The notes under the pieces are model-generated. The model worked only from the letters and a program-made list of their open reading frames with translations, was not told where the DNA came from and did no database searches. Below, piece after piece: positions 53,521-64,000 of a DNA stretch of 64,000 nucleotides (within the stretch, counting starts at the first letter, position 1; each line of letters opens with the position of its first letter). Source of the stretch: Amborella trichopoda (Eukaryota; Streptophyta; Magnoliopsida; Amborellales; Amborellaceae). Made by a program: the position numbers and the translations under genes. The stretch covers positions 3,438,719-3,502,718 of the forward strand of contig NW_006499799.1 of assembly GCF_000471905.2 (NCBI RefSeq). Reading direction: 5' to 3'.

Positions 53521-54443
53521 TCATCCTTCAATGTTGAGCAGTCTCTAAACAGGAGGCCCAACTTGCCACAGTTGTAACATGTCCTGATCTTCAGCCAGCA
53601 CTCAAAGGCTGCATGGCCCTGCTTCCTGCAAGAGGTACAATACACAAGCTAACTCTGTTTGATGTCGCCCTGGGAATTCTTTTTGTCCTTGCCATTCCTC
53701 TGACTTTCCTTTCTTCATGGATCCCCAGAGGGTGGAGGCCCTATCCTTCGCTCCTCTCTCCTCAGTCAATAGTCATCACAATCTTTTTCCACCTTCCTGG
53801 TCAAATTCACCAATCGAAAGAAGGCCTTAAGATTGGCCGATAGAACTCTCCCTCTGATATTAGATCGTAACCCTCTCTCAAACTTACTTGTTTTTCTAGC
53901 CTTCGTGATGATGATATACATCACGTATCGGGATAATTTTGAAAATTTGGCCACATATTGATCAACGGTCAGATTCCCTTGTTGTAATTCTATGAATTCA
54001 ACCTCCTTCCTTTCCTTTATTGATTCGGGGAAATATTTTTCATTGAAGGGCTCTAAAAATCCTTCCCAAGTAGGTACTATCTCATCCTCTTCCCCGGCTT
54101 GCTGGAACGAATGCCACCAATGTTTGGTGTCCTCTTCTAGCATGAAGGTACCCAGCCTTAACTTCTGCTCATCGGAGCACTGTAAGACTCCAAAGATTTT
54201 CTCAACTTGCATCAGTGACCTTTCATCTTTCTCTACTCCTCCATGTACCGTAAAGGTTGGTGGCCCTAACTTCTTAAACTTCTCTATTAGACCACTATCA
54301 TTATGTCGTAGGTCAGGGGCAGCTGGGGCCGGCATATGGTCCTTCATTATCTAAGTCATGGCCCCTAAGGTCTTGATAAATTCCTCGACCACCTTAGTGT
54401 TCCCATTACTAGGACTCTCCTCGTTGGTACAAGTTCTTGTCAT
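53521..54443 (-). pseudogene. Gag of copy 8 with two CCHC knuckles
   Basis: Starts MTRTCTNEESPSNGN at 54,443, about 100 bases after the PBS, with a TAG before MKDHMPAPAAP (54,347). The 193-codon open part has LGPPTFTVHGGVEKDER, EEDTKHWWHSF, VPTWEGFLEPFNEKYFPES and QQGNLTVDQYVAKFSKLSRY, a typical retrotransposon gag core. After 53,766 the sequence continues in pieces to two knuckles: CTSCRKQGHAAFEC (C-x2-C-x4-H-x4-C) and CYNCGKLGLLFRDC, in which the His is Leu. Gag builds the particle; without pol this copy could only move with outside help. Confidence 0.85.
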
Positions 54444-54540
54444 CTTAACCTACGACAGGAACACCCAAACACTAAATCAAACAAGAGTTATTCAAAGGAC
54501 ACTTCTAAGACTATCTAGGCCAAGAATCCTATCCTGGCTT

Positions 54541-54551
54541 CTCTGATACCA
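54541..54551 (-). other. Primer-binding site (initiator tRNA-Met type), copy 8
   Basis: The minus-strand TGGTATCAGAG is the usual complement of the plant initiator tRNA-Met 3' end. It lies a few bases after the LTR end TTGTGATA. Confidence 0.85.
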
Positions 54552-55504
54552 TAGCTATCACAACCCCACTCCTACCGTCATAAACCGGAGGGTGACAGAG
54601 TACGAGATCGTGATCGGAGGTCATGTACATCACTCAGGTAGGCGTGGCATCAATACGTGTCATAATTGTGGAATCAAAGCAACCACGAGAAAAAGCACAA
54701 ACTCCCACAAGAAACAACAACAAAGGCTGGATAAATTAAAACCATTCATATCCATATGCATTCTCCAAAACTCATAACTACAATCTCTAGAATATTACAA
54801 TTCATCTAAGGCATCAAAGCCTATTAACAAAATTTCAAAGCTTCACAAATAGCACAGTACGGCAGACGGTCAGCTGACACCTACAAAAAAACAAGGAGAT
54901 CTTCTAGTCTAGCGCGGGCCTTCAGTCCACCAAACACGATCACCGCCTGCCTGTCTTCGACCTGCGGCCGCTAATCTACAAGGGTGGAAGCAAAGGAATG
55001 AGCCAAAATGCCCAGTAAGTAGATCACAGTATCATGTTTCCCTGCCTATTAATATTATCACATATCACAAATCAAGTTTCTAAGCCATGCTCATAAAACA
55101 GGAGTCATGCATCACAATTATAGGATGATGCTTTTCATAGTAGAGCAGGCACAATATAAGATGCAAGATATCATATACACAAGCAATCTATCAAATTTCA
55201 ACAAAACCACACAAACATGAGAGCATAACCAAATCAACAGACACAACCCACTCTCTAGCCCTATTCATCAGGTCAAACACATATCTCTGATCAGTCACAT
55301 AACTCAGGTAATCAGATATCTCAGGTCAATCTCACATTTCCAATAATCACATAGCAGTCATGGTATCACAATATTCAACTACAAAAGGGTGACCCATTAC
55401 GTAGTACCCATATAGATCTGGGGGGGGGGCGACACTCCCAAATATTCACATTCACATCCTGACTCCCATTCTATCATGAGGAGTTAGGAAAAGATCTTAG
55501 CTGC

Positions 55505-56095
55505 CAGCAGCATCATTCACATAGTGGGTGCCCATTCACATAACATATAAGCAGCACGGTACCATTATTCATACAGTAGGTACTTACCCACATAGCATAT
55601 AAGTAGCACGGAACCATCATTCACATAAGAGGTACCCATTCACATAATACATAAGCAACATGGTACCATCATTCACATAGTAGGTACCCATTCACTTAAC
55701 ACATAAGCAGCATGGTACCATCATTCACACAATAGGCACCCATTGACATAACACATAAGCAACACTGTACCATCATTCACACAGTAGGTAAGCTGCATGG
55801 TACCATCATTCACACAGTAGGTACCCATTCACATAACACATAAGTAGCACGATACCATCATTCACAAAGTAGGTGCCCATTCACATAACACATAAGCAGC
55901 ACGGTACCATCATTCACACAGTAGGTACGCATTCACATAACACATAAGCTGCACGGTACAATCCTTCACACAGTAGGTACCTATTCACATAACATATAAG
56001 AAGCATAGTACAATCATTCACACAATAAGTACACATTCATATTACACATAAGCCGCACAGTACCATCATTCACACAGTAGGTACCCCTTTTCATA
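55505..56095 (-). repeat. 52-bp array in the 5' LTR of copy 8
   Basis: About eleven units with CATTCACATAACACATAAGC and GGTACCATCATTCACACAG; the unit near 55,780-55,800 is shortened. More units than in the other LTR. Confidence 0.9.
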
Positions 56096-56129
56096 ACGCA
56101 TAGCACCTTGCACTTGTCACATAGCACTT

Positions 56130-56380
56130 ATCTTGGAATCATGTACACATATAACTGAGCATGTCTCAATGTCATGCACACATATCACTGAGCATGTATC
56201 AAAATCATACACACACATCACAAAGCATGTCTCAAAATCGAGTATTCATATCACAACAGGGCATACATCATAATCATGCTTCCATATCATAACAGAGCAT
56301 AACTCACTATTATGCATTCATATCATAATAGGGCATGTCATACTACGTGCATTCATATCATAATAGGGCATATCATGCAC
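56130..56380 (-). repeat. Short degenerate repeats, 5' LTR of copy 8
   Basis: Counterpart of 50,641-50,880, with CATATCACTGAGCATGT and TCATAATAGGGCAT units. Confidence 0.7.
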
Positions 56381-57629
56381 TCATTTCTCATCAGCAACAC
56401 TTTCCAGGCTTTTGTAAAACATCAGCAATAATGGAATCATACCCCGGGCCCATTAACTCAAAAGACACCATCATACAATTTTCTTATTCTTCGCTGTGTG
56501 CACAGTCTACTTCTAAAGACGTATTGGGAGATTCAAAATCCATTTCGACTAGAGATCAATTTTATGACAAACTTGGTTCATAAAAACACAAAAATTGTGA
56601 AGGGGGTAACCCCAAAATTTGGCTTAAAGCTCTTCAAACTGGTTGGTGTTCTTTGGATAAAGTTCCTGTCTTTGCAGCAAAAAACACAATGTAACATACT
56701 CATAGAAATTGGGTGTTAATTTCAAAATACATTGAATATTAATATACTTCCAAAACCATTTTTAAAATAGACTCATAAATATTTCATTCAGATGTGGTTT
56801 GAGCTCATTCAAATATATTTTGGTCAGTGAAAAGCCCCACACAAAAATATGTAAAATCCTTGGAATTCCACTTCACGGTTTTGGCATACTTCAAAAAGTG
56901 ACTAATAACATCCAAACTAAAATACATATTAAACCAAGGTCGTTTCCATCTTAAAATTGATTCATAGGGGTTCTTTCCTACGAAATTTCATAACCATCAT
57001 ATATATTTGTAGTACTCTACTTATCATACGAATAAGAGTCACATTTTTGTAAAATACAGAGCACATTCCAGCCATATCTCAATGTCATACATCACACACA
57101 TATTTACCATCACATCCATATTCATACTTGGACTTCATACTTTGATGATCAAAATAGCATGCATCAAATAAAAGTAGGAAAATATGGAAGCTAGATTTAC
57201 TTACCTACTGCAAATAAAACTCCAAAGTCTTCCTCCAACTTCACCTTGACTGCCCAACTCCAAAGGCTAAGGTCCAAGCTTAAGGGACAAGGCTTAGAGA
57301 GGTTAAATGACAAAGGGAGGAGGGTTGAAGGTGTGTGAGAGCTAAAAACCCCATTTTATGTATGGTGGGGTGTATAAATAATCAAATATGGTGGCAGTTT
57401 GGTAAAGACAAGTGGTGGTAGCAAGTGACAAGTGGCATCACACAAATAACAAGTGTATGAGGGAGGAGAGAGAGAAGGGCAAGCATGGGGGACAAGCATC
57501 ATTGTGGGTACATCAAGCCCTTGCCATTCGGCACACAAGCATGGAGAGAGAGAAAAACATGAGAGAGAAGAAACTCCCTAGACTACTATACACCACCTGT
57601 GCACAGCCACGTGATCATCAACCCGCACC
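56381..57629 (-). other. Middle of the 5' LTR of copy 8
   Basis: AT-rich, no gene. About 430 bp near 56,700-57,130 has no counterpart in the other LTR, so it was inserted here or deleted there. Confidence 0.6.
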
Positions 57630-58050
57630 CTCAACGTGCGCGGCGATACTCCCTTATGAGCGCGACGATAAGACTCTGACAGTCATGGCGGTAGCCCAAA
57701 TCATGTGCGGCGTTTCTCCTCCATGCGCACGGTGTTTCTCCTCGACGTGCATGACGTTTTTCCCTTACGATCTCGGCAATACTCCTCCACGCGTGCAGTG
57801 TTACTTCTTTGTGCGCATGCCGTTTCTCCCTTACGCTCGTGGCGATACTCCTTCACGTGCGTGGCATTACTCAAAACAATGCTTCTCAAGCTTCACCACT
57901 CTCTCCCCAACTCTCAGACAACGCTACCTCACATCGATGCTCCAAACGGCGTGGGTCCACCTCACGCGGCATTAGCCTTCTGGTCGCACGGTGATACTCC
58001 CTTCTTCTTTGCGCGACATTAACCTTATGCACACGGCGTTAACATTCTTT
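57630..58050 (-). repeat. GC-rich degenerate repeats, 5' LTR of copy 8
   Basis: Same block as 51,640-52,070. The overlapping plus-strand ORF from 57,412 is repetitive and differs in frame from its counterpart in the other LTR, so it is not taken as a gene. Confidence 0.7.
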
Positions 58051-58123
58051 CTTAGCACTGGGCGTGAGCTTCCTTCTCTCTACTGCCGTGAGTGTTCTAG
58101 TCTAGAAAATTGGGATCCTTACA

Positions 58124-58905
58124 GCTCGCCTCTATAGGCAACTTTAGCCCACATTCAAAAGAAAAATTCTTGGTGTCACAATACCAAGATCCAAAAATAT
58201 GAGCATCAAACAAGATTCTAACAGCTTGAGTCCATTTACAAAATGGACTCGAAAGACAGAAGACTCACCTAGAAGGCAAGACAAGTCTCATTAGGAAGAG
58301 CACTATTCCCACGTGGTCACTAACGCACTCTAAGATGCTGAAGATGCCCCAAGAAGGCCAAGTCAGCCAGAACTTGGACCCGTTATGAAGCAACAGGATT
58401 GAGCCCTCAGGGGACTCCTCAGACAAAGAAGAGAGGTATCCTAAGTATTGAAACTGTTAGCGGTAGGCAGGGGATATACAAACAGCTGATCAACTCGATA
58501 AACTGACGTACCCTACCCATCGAGTACAATCTGGTGCACCACGTAGACGGACGCCAACCAAAGGCCCTTCAGTAGACCATCCAGAACAAACAAACCCAGA
58601 CGAAAATGGAAAACTTCCCTTCAGCATGGCACTCGGATGTCAAATGCGCTTGATTCTAACCAACGATGTCCGTACAAATTCCTCAGCTGTCAAAATCACA
58701 AATAGTCCCTTGAGGGTGAGGACTTCCACATGATCCCTCCAAAAAATCTCTTATCCCCCTAATGTCTACATGGATGGACCTGTACATTGCATCCAAACAT
58801 CTGAGTTTCCTAGTTACAACATTGTGTGGATCTCCTCAGTGTTCACATGGTCATATGGCTAGGAAGAAAAAATATATAAAGCTAAAGGAAATTTTCTGAA
58901 TGTTA
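58124..58905 (+). other. 3' UTR of copy 6
   Basis: Collinear with 47,243-48,110 of the composite (AACTTTAGCCCACATTC, GCAAGACAAGTCTCAT, AGGGTGAGGACTTC). It is interrupted on the left by copy 8; nothing coding. On the right it ends at GGAAATTTTCTGAATGTT, where the end of the UTR and the LTR start are deleted. Confidence 0.75.
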
Positions 58906-59879
58906 ACCTTTTTATGATCTTGGGCAGTGACTTTCAAGAGCCATATCTCACTCGTCCTGAGTCGGATTTTTGTGAGCGTGTTCGCCTTGTCAAGATGAGA
59001 GTTTTGATATGTGGCATGACCCGTCATGATGCCCGAGCAAGGAGTAAAGCTAGAGGAAAATCAATGATTCGTGAAGGAAGTTGCAGGAAATTCAACAGGG
59101 ACACGTCCCGCTCGAGCAGCTATATCACGATGCTCCTGCATCGGATTGACACAAGACCAGTTCCATTACATGCGTAAGGTCCAAGGCTACCATTGGTCCG
59201 AACCCCGCATGTGATGAATGGTCAGAGTTTACATGTGAAGCCAATAAAGTTGTTGTAAATTTTGACTGCCAGAATTCAGATTCCGACAAAAAACTTAAGA
59301 CTGCAAAATCTTTGTCCGGGCACGAAATCGTTCTGCGTTTGCTGTCAAGTGATCATGACGGCCTGCTCAGTGCAATACAATGAAGAAATCATGAAGAATG
59401 ATCGAGATATGAGCACAACATCAATCCGAAGTTTTCAAGATTCATCCAAATTTCAAGTTGCATGATCGTGGCTTAAAAACACGATATGTGGCTCGAAGTT
59501 GACATGAAAACGATTGCCATGATGAGCCCTACAAGAAATTGATCATCTTTTTGTCAAACGGGCATCAGAGCAACCCCGGATCATCCTTGGAAGATCATGT
59601 ATGTTTTAGGAAGCATCACAGATTGTTTTGAAATTTCATGTATTGTTAGGTAGGGGCAAAACAGTAATATTTTGCCCATTTTTAGAATTTATTTTAATTC
59701 AATTAAATTATAATTATCATTTATCAGGATAGTTTTTGGGCATCCACCAATGTTTGGGCCCAATTCTATAGATACACGTGAAACATAATTGTAAAGGACC
59801 CTCCCTCATACTGTCAATTGATGAATAAAGTTTAAGTCTTTCCATTGAATTGGAGAGGCATTTCTTGAAGAGAGTGAGA

Positions 59880-60620
59880 GGAGAGAGAATAATTAAGTCA
59901 ATTTCCCTCTTCTGTAAGGTAGTTCTCTATCTTCCTTTCTTCTCTCTCCTCCTTTTTCTCTCTTTTCTCTCTTCTTCTTTTCTCTGTTTCTCTCTCTTCT
60001 TCTCTGAGAACATGCACGGCTATGGCAGAGCATTACATGCTTCTCTCTTCCTTTTCTTTCTCTCTTCTCTTTCTTCTTCTTCTTCTTCCTCTTCTCTTTC
60101 TTTCTCTATTTTTCTCTCTACTTCTCTTTGTCAAAACGTGCATGGTAATGGCAGTGCCATGCATGAATCTCTCTCTATTTTATCTCCTCCGTCTAACACA
60201 CATAGCGATGGCAATGCCGTGCGTGTTTCATTCTTTCTTCTTCTTCTTCCTCTTCTATTTCTTTCTCTATTTCCTCTTCGCTCTATCTTTCTCTCTGCTT
60301 CTCTCTGTTTGAGCGTGTATGACGATGGCAGCGCCATGCATGAACTTCTCCCTCTTTCCTTCTTTCTCCTTTGACTCTTTCCTAACCTCTCTCCTCACTT
60401 TCCTTTTCTCTCTTTTCTTTCTTTTCATCTCTCACTGTTCACTTCCCTCTCTCTACTTTCCTTTCTTCTTTCTCTTCCCTAAACCCTCTTTCTTCCTCTC
60501 TGTCATTCTTTCTCTCACCTTGTTACTTTTTTTCTCTCTCCACTCCAATCATGCACGGTGATACACATCGCCGGGCATGGCATTCTCATTCCTCTCTTAT
60601 CATTTGAGAACATGCACGGT
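59880..60620 (+). repeat. CT tract with GTGCATGG repeats in U5 of LTR-e
   Basis: Pyrimidine-rich sequence interspersed with units of the type GTGCATGGTAATGGCAGTGC then CATGCATGAA (about six). It occupies the place of the CGGTTGG array of LTR-b/d. The Ser/Leu/Phe-rich ORFs here are low complexity. Confidence 0.85.
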
Positions 60621-60859
60621 GTTTTGGGCCTTAACCCAAGTGGCAGGCAGAGCCTCTATCTAAGATTTCCCTTCCTCATGTTGTGCATGCCGATGCTCAT
60701 CCCCGCGAATGACATTCCTTTTCACATTCTTTGACAAGGACATTTAACGGGGCCATTTCCCGAGTGACGGGTCGGGTCGTTTCTGAGTCCCTAACGACAC
60801 GAGCGGCGATGCCTAACACCGCACGTGACTTTCTCCTTTCTCGTTCCTGCCTCTTTCCT

Positions 60860-61225
60860 TTGTCATGGGCGGTGGAACCCATCATCGTCCATCCTCTTTC
60901 TCTCTCCTATGTCCTCTATCATGGGCAGTGGAACCCATCGTCGTCCATGTTCTTTCTCTCTCCTCTGTCCTCTATCATGATCAGTGAAACGCATCGTCGT
61001 TCATGCTCTTTCTCTCTCCTCTGTCCTCTATCATGGGCAGCAGAACCCATCACCATCCATGCTCTTTCTTTCTCCTCTATCCCCTATCATGAGCGACGGA
61101 ACCCATAGTTCTCCATGCTATTTCTCTCTCCTCTTTCATCCATCATGGGCGACAGAACCATCGCCATCCATATTCTTTCTCTCTCTTCTTTCCTCTATCA
61201 TGTGTAGTGGAACCCATCTCCATCC
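60860..61225 (+). repeat. About 57-bp array in U5 of LTR-e
   Basis: Six to seven units with CTCTATCATGGGCAGTGGAA and CCCATCGTCGTCCATG followed by TTCTTTCTCTCTCCTCTG. Not seen in the other LTRs. Confidence 0.9.
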
Positions 61226-61490
61226 ATGCTCTTCTTCTCTCCCTTCTCTTCTCTCACTTTCTTCTTCTCTCTCCCTCTTTCTTCTTCCTCTCCTTTCTTT
61301 TCTTTGCTCCCTTCTCTCCCTTTTCTCTTTCCTCTTCTTCTCTTTGCTTCTCTCTTCTTCTCTTTTCTCTCTCTTTTCTCTTCTATTTCTTTTCTTCTCC
61401 TTTCCTCCTCTTTTCTTCTATCTCTCTTCTTCCTCTCTCTGCTTTTCTTATCTCTCCTCTTTCTCTTTCTTTTTCTTCTTCCTCTCTCAT
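61226..61490 (+). repeat. Second CT tract in U5 of LTR-e
   Basis: About 265 bases of nearly pure pyrimidine; the ORFs on either strand are low complexity (Ser/Leu/Phe or Arg/Lys/Glu). Confidence 0.9.
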
Positions 61491-62186
61491 ATGACCAAGG
61501 GACAAGTCTAGCACTATCACGATAGCCTCGTCGTCGAACAGTATTGCCGCTGTGCCAGTCTAAGTTATCGTGCTTGTCATGCTGCCACGTCAAACTAACC
61601 ATTGTGGCACGCTGGTTGGTGTTGGTGTTCTGCCATCGAGTAGTATTGCCCCCGTGCAGATTCAAGTTACCGTGCCCATCTTACTACCACGTCAGGTCAA
61701 TCGTCATGCCAATTTAGCCATTGTGCTAGGCTAGTCACCCGGTCAAATGTCTCTTTCTTTTCTTCTCTTCTCTCTTCTTCCTTCTCTCAACCCTCATCTC
61801 ATCATTTCTTCTCTTATCTACTTTGAATGTGCACACCTGTGTACATTCACCTAAAGACAAGGTGGGGTCTCTTAGCCTACTTGTCTTGTAAAATTAACCA
61901 TGTATGTGTGATTGTAGAAACAGGAGAATACAAACCAAAGGAGGTGCTTCCAAATCAGTTATACGATTGGGGGGCGTTTTTTCGTGATCTAAGAGGGCGC
62001 CCACATGAGCCAGCCCGAGTAAGTCCCGAATCCACCATAAATTCCCCTCTCATCGGTTGTTATACCTGCCCTTGCTCTTGAGCAAGTTCCCGAGAGAGCA
62101 ATCTCAAGTCTCGGTTCCCCTTGAAACCCGAGATGCGTGCTACCAAATCATTCAGATCCGAAGGGTGAGATCGAGGTACCAAACCA

Positions 62187-63098
62187 GTCACGATCACATT
62201 GCAACAAATGCAGTTTGATTTCGTGCCTGAATGAAGATTTTGCTATATTGGGTGTTTGGCCTGAATCTTGAATTCGAACGGCCAAAATCTGCAGCAACTT
62301 CGGCGCCTTTGTATGCCAAATCTAACTGTTCATCACTCGCGGGGTCCAGATCAGACATAGCCTCAAACCTTATGCACGTAACGGGATTGGTTTCACGTCG
62401 ATTAGATGCTCGAGAGCCGTGATATGGCGGCTCAAGTGGGTCGTTCTACTGCTGATTTTCTTGCATCTATCTTAATGAATCTCCAACTTCTCTCTAGCTT
62501 TTCTCCCTGCTCGGACATCGTCCGGAGACGTGCCACATATCAAAACACTCGTCTTGACGAGCTGAACACTCTCCAAAGTGTTTGGGGTCGAGCCAAATCA
62601 AAATGAGTGAGATACGAGTCTTCAAATTTGTTGCTCACGATTGTGCAAACCAATCTCCTTTAGTGGAGATTGGTGCAGCGAGGCCACACGGGAATAGCGT
62701 GCGGCCTATCCCTTTTTAACGTTTTACCCAAAACTTTGTCTTGGGACGTTTGTTTATGCCGAAACTTCACCTCTAGAGGTTTTTGACCGTGACGAATCCA
62801 ATGACAGTGGTCTCACAGCCATTTGATGAACTGAAAATAGTGTTCTAATTATGGGGTCCATTTTAGGGTGCTAGAGGCTGATTTTTTTCGAAACTCTTTC
62901 TTTGTCTGCGCTTCCTTAGACATGTCGAATTGTAATGAAACATCGTAGGTGGCCTTTTTTATTCTATAAGAATATTTTCACCCATTCTGGGGAAATTCTG
63001 AGACTGTAAAAACTTACACTATATGTCAGGGCTTTAATGACCAGCTTCTCTTTTATTCCGCATCGGTGACCCAAGGTACTGAAAAATGTCTTCAAACA
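62187..63098 (-). repeat. LTR-f: U3 part of the 3' LTR of copy 7
   Basis: The minus strand starts TGTTTGAAGAC at 63,098 and matches U3 of LTR-a/b (TTTTGACCG, GGTGCAGCGAGGCCACACGG on plus) to 62,187, where LTR-e begins in the opposite orientation. The remainder should lie left of the nest. GTCAC (62,187-62,191) is the candidate target duplicate of copy 6. Confidence 0.8.
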
Positions 63099-64000
63099 AC
63101 TTGCCCCATCGAATGTTGTGCTTTGAGAGAAGAGAGAAGGACAACATTCAGAAAATTTCCTTCAGCTTTATTACTTTTTTCTTCCTAACCACAGGATCAC
63201 GTGAACGCCGAGGAGATATCCACGCAATGTTGTAACTAGGATGCTTAGATGTTTGGATGCATTTGTCGCAGGTCCATCCGTGAAGACTTTGGGGAGAAGA
63301 GACTTGAGCAACTGTTGGGGGACATCTCATGGAATGTCCATCATCCATGTCAAGAGCTCTTCTTGCGTTCCGACTGTTGTGGGCTTTCAAAAGCTTGTAG
63401 ACCCAATTGTTCAGAATCTAGGCTTGTCTGGCAGTTGGGTGCCTTACTTAAGGGCTTTCTTCCCAATCAGTCAGGGTTTTTACGTCTTGTGGTGGTGGTC
63501 CACGTTTGAGATTAAGTTTTTGATAGACAGCCAAGGAGCCCTTGGTGGGTACGTGTGCTGCTACACCAGGTTTACTTTTGACAAGCAAGGTACCTCTATA
63601 GGCCCCATCCTATCGAGTCCATTCGGGGGATTCTTACTGGCCTGTCTCAAAATTTTGGGCCTGTCGGCTAAGGAGGGGTTTGGCGAGGCAGCCTCTTGAT
63701 GAGGCATCACCCTAAATTCTTAGGCAAGTGTTGACCTGCCTTGATAGTTATGAGCCTTTGAAGACATCTTTGTCTTTCCATTGTGATTTTATTCTTTTTG
63801 GTTGACTTCTTGAAAATGCAGTCCTTTAGCATGGGACCCTAACCTGCTGTCTTGGTGATTCTTGTGACTCTTGGGTCCTTTCGCAAACAGACTCAAACTG
63901 CCGGATTCTTCTTGAAGCTTGTATTTTTTGGTCCTGATATCAAAGCATTCTGACACCAGGGATTTGTCTTTTTGAATGCTGGCTGAAGCCGCCCATGAAG
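63099..64000 (-). other. 3' UTR of copy 7
   Basis: It begins after GATGGGGCAAGT, the polypurine-tract position. 63,099-63,300 is the inverse of 58,720-58,900, and 63,840-64,000 the inverse of 47,250-47,390 (ACAGACTCAAACTG, TTTTTGAATGCTGGCTGAAG). The middle is more diverged. A 152-codon plus-strand ORF at 63,241-63,699 has no recognised domain and lies in UTR homology; it is not called as a gene. Confidence 0.65.

Larger units (their letters stand above)
50261..58123 (-). mobile_element. Copy 8: Ty3/gypsy element of another family, gag only
   Basis: Minus strand: 5' LTR (58,123 to about 54,556), initiator tRNA-Met PBS, gag, about 1.4 kb without genes, polypurine tract, 3' LTR (52,127 to 50,261, cut by the composite). 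The LTR starts TGTAAGGATCCC. The internal part is only 2.4 kb; no protease, RT or integrase is seen. It is either a non-autonomous gag-only element or a deletion product. It lies in the 3' UTR of copy 6; GCTCG (58,124-58,128) is the candidate right target duplicate. Confidence 0.8.
54556..58123 (-). repeat. 5' LTR of copy 8
   Basis: About 3.57 kb, from TGTAAGGATCCC (58,123) to about TTGTGATA (54,556; this end is less certain). It contains a 52-bp array, short repeats, an AT-rich segment absent from the other LTR, and GC-rich repeats. Confidence 0.8.
58906..62186 (+). repeat. LTR-e: 3' LTR of copy 6, start deleted
   Basis: It starts within U3 and matches LTR-a/b inverted (GATATGTGGCATGACCC, then TTTGCCCATTTTTAGAATTT). 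Then come TGATGAATAAAG (59,820-59,831), a CT tract, arrays different from LTR-b/d, and the conserved U5 end AGCCCGAGTAAGTCCC to TACCAAACCA. The TATA box is altered to TCTATAGATAC near 59,765. Confidence 0.85.

Noticed and set aside
57412-57975. 187-codon plus-strand ORF in the LTR of copy 8
   Set aside because: Covers GC-rich repeats; the same place in the other LTR has different, shorter frames.
50261-58123. Copy 8 as part of the Tat family
   Set aside because: Its LTR ends (TGTAAGG), initiator tRNA-Met primer site, AAGGGGGGATGA polypurine tract and CCHC rather than CHHC knuckles all differ.
59850-61525. Many long ORFs on both strands, up to 174 codons
   Set aside because: They consist of Ser/Leu/Phe or Arg/Lys/Glu only and lie over CT tracts and arrays of an LTR; open in several frames at once because of base composition.
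63241-63699. 152-codon plus-strand ORF near the right edge
   Set aside because: No domain recognised; it lies within sequence homologous to 3' UTRs of the family in inverse orientation, and the ORF is not kept in the other copies.

Overview
This window is 64 kb of plant repeat DNA. No host gene, tRNA or rRNA could be supported; all of it can be assigned to LTR retrotransposons, mostly decayed. Plant origin follows from Tat-lineage Ty3/gypsy polyproteins carrying a second, archaeal-type RNase H, a plant-mobile-domain (PMD) gene, and primer-binding sites matching the 3' ends of plant tRNA-Arg and initiator tRNA-Met. It looks like heterochromatin of a large flowering-plant genome; the species cannot be told. 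Many stops look like C-to-T decay (CAG to TAG, TGG to TAG/TAA), as expected of methylated DNA. Homology statements rest on by-eye comparison within the window.

The main family has LTRs that begin TGTTTGAA and end CCTAACCA (about 3.2 kb when complete), a tRNA-Arg-type PBS three bases after the LTR, a proline-rich leader ORF1, gag with CHHC knuckles, and a long 3' UTR holding tandem arrays. It occurs in two forms. The RT form (copies 1 and 3) encodes gag, reverse transcriptase, two RNase H domains and integrase, with no protease visible between gag and RT. The gag-PR form (copies 2, 4 and 5) encodes gag and protease, has no RT or integrase, and instead carries an antisense gene encoding a PMD/coiled-coil protein, with its own candidate TATA box, a possible intron and a poly(A) signal.

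Layout. 1-11,153: copy 1 (minus, RT form), its 3' LTR lying left of the window. 11,154-20,597: copy 2 (minus, gag-PR form), split by copy 1. 20,598-50,260: a plus-strand composite in which one 5' LTR remnant and one 3' LTR enclose an RT-form body (copy 3) followed by two gag-PR bodies (copies 4 and 5), the antisense PMD gene and a roughly 2.2 kb array of about 35-bp units. 50,261-58,123: copy 8, a minus-strand Ty3/gypsy element of another family with only gag left and array-filled LTRs. 58,124-62,186: 3' UTR and LTR of copy 6 (plus). 62,187-64,000: LTR part and 3' UTR of copy 7 (minus).

The boundaries form a nest: copy 1 in copy 2, copy 2 in the composite's 5' LTR, the composite in copy 8's 3' LTR, copy 8 in copy 6, copy 6 in copy 7's LTR. 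The window shows the right-hand half; the left halves should lie beyond base 1.
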